This document shows positions 6,067-9,063 of a DNA stretch of 9,063 bases, piece by piece (positions within the stretch are counted from its first letter, which is position 1; each line of letters begins with the position of its first letter). The position numbers were made by a program, and so were the translations under genes. The DNA is taken from the NCBI GenBank assembly GCA_030918015.1, contig JAUPTP010000052.1, positions 1 through 9,063 on the forward strand, in the 5' to 3' direction. The notes beneath the pieces are model-generated. The model saw nothing but the letters and a program-made list of their open reading frames with translations, made no database searches and had not been told where the DNA came from. This DNA comes from Pseudomonadota bacterium (GTDB lineage: Bacteria; Pseudomonadota; Gammaproteobacteria; Burkholderiales; Burkholderiaceae_C).

Positions 6067-7286
6067 CGGGCCAGACTCGAGGCGAGCGTGTCCAGCAGGC
6101 GCGCCACATCGGCCTCGGTGTGCGCGGCGCTCAGCGTGATGCGCAGCCGCGCCGTGCCCTCCGGCACGGTGGGCGGGCGGATCGCCGGCACCCACAGCCC
6201 GGCCTGGCGCAGCCGCTCGGCCAGCGCGGCGGCGCGGTGGTTGTCGCCGATCAGCAGCGGCTGGATCGCGGTGGCGGACTCGGGCAGCGACCCGCCGCAA
6301 CCCGGATGCGCCGCCAGCAGCGCCGCCAGCCCCTCGCGCAGCTGCCGGATGCGCGCCTGCAGCGCCGCGCGCCGCGCGTCGCCCTCCGGCCCGCGGAGGA
6401 TCTCCAGGCTGGCGCGCGTCGCCTCGGCCAGCGCCGGCGGCGCGGCGGTGGTGTAGATGCCCGGCCGCGCGGTCTGCAGCAGCCACTCGACGATGACCGG
6501 ATCGGCCATCACGAAGGCGCCGGCCACGCCGAAGGCCTTGCCCAGCGTGCCCATCAGGATCAGCCGCCGGCCGCGCAGACCGACATGCGCCAGGCTGCCG
6601 CGCCCGGCCTCGCCGAGCACGCCCAGGCCGTGCGCGTCGTCGACCACCAGCCAGGCGTCGTGGCGCTCGGCCAGCGCCAAGAGCCGGTCCAGCGGCGCCA
6701 GGTCGCCGTCCATGCTGAAGACGCCGTCGGTGACGATCAGCTTCACGGGCGTGGCGCACTCGGCCAGCATCGCCTCCAGCCGGTCGACGCGGTTGTGCGG
6801 ATAGCGGCGCACCTCGGCGCGCGCGAGCTGCGCGCCGTCGATCAGCGAGGCGTGGTTGAGCCGGTCGGTGAACAGCGTGGTGCGCGCGTCGCCCAGCGCG
6901 GTCATCAGCGCCAGATTGGCCAGGTAGCCGGTGCCGAAGCCCAGCGCCCGCGCGCCCTCGGGCCACAGCGGCGCCAGCCACTCGGCCAGCGCCTGCTCGA
7001 GCCGCTCGTGCGCGCGGCCGTGGCCGCTGACCAGGTGCGAGGCGCCGCTGCCGGCGCCCCAGCGCCGCGCACCCTCGGCCAGCGCCTCGACCACCGCCGG
7101 ATGCGCGGCCAGACCCAGATAGTCGTTGCTGCAGAAGGCCAGCATCGGCTGCGGTGCGTCGGTCGCTGCGCCGGGCCGGCTCACCGGCAGGTGCGGCGCG
7201 CACGGCCCCTCGGCGATGCGGCGCACCCGCTCGAGGCCGAGCTCGCGGCGCTGCCGCAGCTGTTGGCTCAGATGATCGATCAGCAT
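6063..7286 (-). CDS. bioF: 8-amino-7-oxononanoate synthase (KAPA synthase)
   Basis: A 407-residue PLP-dependent alpha-oxoamine synthase. BioF joins L-alanine to pimeloyl-ACP or pimeloyl-CoA with loss of CO2, the first step in building the biotin rings. Seen: [13 protein letters not shown] (51-63), the Gly-rich [12 protein letters not shown] (77-88), [12 protein letters not shown] (141-152) with the PLP-stacking His145, [15 protein letters not shown] (185-199), [13 protein letters not shown] (214-226), the PLP-binding Lys250 in [11 protein letters not shown] (247-257), and [20 protein letters not shown] (368-387), a C-terminal signature typical of BioF rather than of KBL, HemA or Spt. ATG 7286 gives an N terminus like that of known BioF; a start at 7322 would lie inside a terminator stem. 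No clear Shine-Dalgarno is seen. The stop overlaps the P450 start. No other biotin gene is present, so the rest of the pathway must be elsewhere. Confidence 0.92.
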   Translation of the reverse strand: MLIDHLSQQLRQRRELGLERVRRIAEGPCAPHLPVSRPGAATDAPQPMLAFCSNDYLGLAAHPAVVEALAEGARRWGAGSGASHLVSGHGRAHERLEQALAEWLAPLWPEGARALGFGTGYLANLALMTALGDARTTLFTDRLNHASLIDGAQLARAEVRRYPHNRVDRLEAMLAECATPVKLIVTDGVFSMDGDLAPLDRLLALAERHDAWLVVDDAHGLGVLGEAGRGSLAHVGLRGRRLILMGTLGKAFGVAGAFVMADPVIVEWLLQTARPGIYTTAAPPALAEATRASLEILRGPEGDARRAALQARIRQLREGLAALLAAHPGCGGSLPESATAIQPLLIGDNHRAAALAERLRQAGLWVPAIRPPTVPEGTARLRITLSAAHTEADVARLLDTLASSLAR

Positions 7287-7306
7287 GGAAAATGGCAAAT
7301 CCGAAT

Positions 7307-7347
7307 GAAAACGGCCCGGCATCCGCAGACAACGGACACCGGGCCGT
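7307..7347 (-). terminator. Rho-independent terminator after the pccA-VOC unit
   Basis: On the - strand ACGGCCCGG (7347-7339) pairs perfectly with CCGGGCCGT (7319-7311). The inner six bases on each side extend the stem to about 15 bp with two G-U pairs, leaving a 7-nt loop (TTGTCTG). A TTTT run (7311-7308) follows at once. It lies 16 nt past the VOC stop codon and should end that transcript about 20 nt before the bioF start. Confidence 0.88.
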
Positions 7348-7363
7348 CACAGGATCGGCGAGC

Positions 7364-7828
7364 TTAACCGAGCGCGGCGATCACCTCGGGCGGCGCCTGC
7401 ACCAGCTCGATCAGCACGCCTTCGCCGCCGACCGGAAACTGCTCGTTGCCCTTCGGGTGGATGAAGCAGATGTCGAAGCCGGCGGCGCCCTTGCGGATGC
7501 CGCCCGGCGCGAAGCGCACGCCGTGGGCGCCCATCCACTCGACCGCCTTGGGCAGATCGTCGACCCAGAGACCCACATGGTTGAGCGGCGTGGCATGCAC
7601 CGCCGGCTTCTTCTCGATGTCGAGCGGCTGCATCAGGTCGACCTCGACCGCGGTCGGGCCTTCGCCCAGCGCGCAGATGTCCTCGTCGACATTCTCGCGC
7701 TCGCTCACGAAGGTGCTCTTGACCTGCAGGCCGAAGATGTCGACCCAGAGGGTCTTCAGCCGCTGCTTGTCCGGCCCGCCGATGGCGATCTGCTGGATGC
7801 CGAGGATCTTGAAGGGCTTGGCTTGCAT
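7364..7828 (-). CDS. VOC-fold metalloenzyme, probable methylmalonyl-CoA epimerase
   Basis: A 154-residue protein of the vicinal-oxygen-chelate superfamily with two beta-alpha-beta-beta-beta modules (about 7-68 and 80-145). Methylmalonyl-CoA epimerase interconverts the D and L forms of methylmalonyl-CoA. This fits the position directly after the carboxylase alpha subunit that makes the D form. Probable metal ligands by motif position are Gln13 (GIQQIAI), Glu62 (AVEVDL), His84 ([11 protein letters not shown]) and Glu141 (LIELVQAP). A Gln at the first site is unlike the His common in epimerases and resembles human glyoxalase I, so a glyoxalase or other VOC activity remains possible. The ATG at 7828 is preferred because GGGAG lies 5 nt upstream; a GTG at 7846 overlapping the pccA stop lacks such a site. 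The C terminus ends in PPEVIAALG, and the length is normal for the family. Transcription with pccA is very likely. Confidence 0.88.
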   Translation of the reverse strand: MQAKPFKILGIQQIAIGGPDKQRLKTLWVDIFGLQVKSTFVSERENVDEDICALGEGPTAVEVDLMQPLDIEKKPAVHATPLNHVGLWVDDLPKAVEWMGAHGVRFAPGGIRKGAAGFDICFIHPKGNEQFPVGGEGVLIELVQAPPEVIAALG

Positions 7829-7833
7829 CGGGG

Positions 7834-7838
7834 CTCCC
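7834..7838 (-). promoter_or_regulatory. Shine-Dalgarno of the VOC gene
   Basis: GGGAG on the - strand, 5 nt before ATG 7828. It decides this start against the GTG at 7846, which overlaps the pccA stop in a GTGA junction and has no ribosome-binding motif upstream. Confidence 0.6.
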
Positions 7839-7842
7839 GGCT

Positions 7843-9063
7843 TCACTCGAAGACGATGATCTGCTGGTCCACGCTCAGGCTCTCGCCGACCGTGGCGCGG
7901 ATCTCCTTGACCACGCCGTCCTGCGCCGCCACCAGGATGTTCTCCATCTTCATCGCCTCGATGACGGCCAGGCGCTCGCCGGCCTGCACCTTCTGGCCGA
8001 CCGCCACCGGCACCTGCACCAGCAGGCCCGGCATCGGCGACAGCAGCATCTTGCTGGTGTCGGGCGGCGCCTTGTAGGGCATGAGCCGGTGCAGGTCGGC
8101 CGCGCGCGGCTGCAGCACCAGCGCCTCGATCGCGGTGCCGTTGTGCGCGACCCGGATCGCCAGCGGCCGCCGGGCCGGTCCGCGCTCGACCTGGGCGCTG
8201 AAGGGCTGGCCGTTGACCGAGCCGGTCATCAGGATCTCGCCGAGCCGGGTGGCGCTGCGGATCGCGTAGACCCGGCCGCCGACGGTCACGTTCATCGTGC
8301 CGTGCGCCGCGTCGAAGTCGCCGAGCTGCACATCGTGATAGAGGTTCTGGCCGTCGGCGCCGAGCTGCACCACCACCAGCGTGTCCGCATGGGCCACGCC
8401 ATGGCCAGGCAGCTGGCCGCTGATGCCGGCGGCACGCTCGCGCGCCTTGCGGCGCACGAAGGCGGCCAGCGCGACCAGGAACAGCGGGTCGTCATGCGGC
8501 ACGTCCTCGGCCTTGAAGCCCTGGGCGTAGTGCTCGGCGATGAAGCCGGTGTTGAAGTCGCCGGTGACGAACTTCGGGTGCGCCAGCAGCGCCGCCTGGA
8601 ACGGGATGTTCGAGCTGATGCCGCGGATCACGAAGCCGTTGAGCGCGGCGCGCATCTTGGCGATCGCGTCATCGCGGTCACGCCCGTGCACGATCAGCTT
8701 GGCGATCATCGAGTCGTAGAACATCGGGATCTCGCCGCCCTCGACCACGCCGGTGTCGACGCGCACGCCGCCGAAGCGCCCGGCCTCGTAGGCCGCGCCC
8801 TGCAGCGTCTCGCTGCCCTGCACCAGGTCGGCCGCCGGCGGCTGGTAGGTCACCAGCCGGCCGGTGGAGGGCAGGAAGTTGCGGAACGGGTCTTCCGCGT
8901 TGATGCGGCACTCGATCGCCCAGCCCTGGCGCGGGATCTGCTCCTGCGTGAAGCCGAGCTTCTCGCCGGCGGCAACAAGGATCATCTGCTCGACCAGGTC
9001 CAGGCCGGTGATGCACTCGGTGACCGGGTGCTCCACCTGCAGCCGGGTGTTCATCTCCAGGAA
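7843..9063 (-). CDS. pccA: Acyl-CoA carboxylase alpha subunit, probably propionyl-CoA carboxylase (N-terminal part outside window)
   Basis: The C-terminal 406 residues of a biotin-dependent carboxylase alpha subunit; the gene runs off the right edge. Seen, in order: the end of the biotin carboxylase domain with [16 protein letters not shown] at the very edge (a conserved active-site stretch) and [12 protein letters not shown]; the biotin carboxylase C-terminal region to about residue 175; a middle region (about 180-325) consistent with the BT domain that binds the beta subunit in PccA; and a C-terminal biotinyl domain with EAMKMEN, whose lysine (codon 7948-7950) is 34 residues before the end and is the biotinylation site. 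Biotin is carboxylated with bicarbonate and ATP, then the carboxyl group goes to propionyl-CoA on the PccB subunit. The neighbouring VOC epimerase and nearby prpE support propionyl-CoA as the substrate. Acetyl-CoA or mixed specificity cannot be excluded from this fragment. Confidence 0.92.
   Translation of the reverse strand, partial: FLEMNTRLQVEHPVTECITGLDLVEQMILVAAGEKLGFTQEQIPRQGWAIECRINAEDPFRNFLPSTGRLVTYQPPAADLVQGSETLQGAAYEAGRFGGVRVDTGVVEGGEIPMFYDSMIAKLIVHGRDRDDAIAKMRAALNGFVIRGISSNIPFQAALLAHPKFVTGDFNTGFIAEHYAQGFKAEDVPHDDPLFLVALAAFVRRKARERAAGISGQLPGHGVAHADTLVVVQLGADGQNLYHDVQLGDFDAAHGTMNVTVGGRVYAIRSATRLGEILMTGSVNGQPFSAQVERGPARRPLAIRVAHNGTAIEALVLQPRAADLHRLMPYKAPPDTSKMLLSPMPGLLVQVPVAVGQKVQAGERLAVIEAMKMENILVAAQDGVVKEIRATVGESLSVDQQIIVFE

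Noticed and set aside
4927..6456. A 509-codon + strand open frame opposite the P450 and the end of bioF
   Set aside because: It spans two real genes on the other strand and has shadow composition without any motif.
7287..7322. bioF start at 7322, adding 12 residues
   Set aside because: That ATG lies inside the terminator stem and the added residues do not fit BioF N termini.
4747..7350. Reading the P450 as a fusion with a long N-terminal extension in the same frame (867 codons)
   Set aside because: The extension is an out-of-frame translation of bioF; the ATG at 6066 begins a normal P450 N terminus and overlaps the bioF stop.
6120..7367. A 415-codon + strand open frame opposite bioF
   Set aside because: Antisense to a complete BioF with all catalytic residues; composition is Gln/Arg/Ala-rich and has no recognisable family.
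7829..7846. VOC gene start at GTG 7846
   Set aside because: It makes an attractive GTGA overlap with pccA, but no ribosome site precedes it, while ATG 7828 has GGGAG at 5 nt.

Overview
The window is very GC-rich, densely packed chromosomal DNA with gene families and gene orders typical of a Burkholderiales-type betaproteobacterium (Rubrivivax/Leptothrix/Ideonella-like). That taxonomic guess rests on remembered family resemblance, not on a search. No rRNA, tRNA, CRISPR array, insertion sequence or integrase is visible.

Layout: two genes on the + strand (1-1805) face a run of six genes on the - strand (1815-9063). The + strand holds the C-terminal end of an assimilatory nitrate reductase (nasA) carrying a BFD-like [2Fe-2S] domain, followed after 20 bp by ybiB, a TrpD2-family nucleic-acid-binding protein. 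The two transcription units converge on a 13-bp-stem hairpin (1801-1836) that contains both stop codons.

Reading the - strand from right to left (5'->3'): the end of a biotin-dependent acyl-CoA carboxylase alpha subunit (pccA); a VOC-fold protein, probably methylmalonyl-CoA epimerase; a strong intrinsic terminator; bioF (8-amino-7-oxononanoate synthase), overlapping by 4 bp a cytochrome P450; a 129-bp regulatory region with three perfect palindromes; prpE (propionyl-CoA synthetase); a 140-bp gap; a Zeta-type toxin kinase; and an 86-residue small protein overlapping the toxin by 4 bp, which is a candidate antitoxin.

How the genes fit together: prpE, pccA and the VOC protein can form a route from propionate through propionyl-CoA to L-methylmalonyl-CoA, so mutase and pccB genes would be expected to the right of the window. 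PccA needs covalently bound biotin, and the coupled bioF-P450 pair between pccA and prpE looks like a biotin-precursor module: the P450 could supply a pimeloyl unit as BioI does in Bacillus, and BioF uses pimeloyl thioester. This pairing is the most interesting feature of the window, followed by the reverse-ordered zeta toxin/small protein pair.
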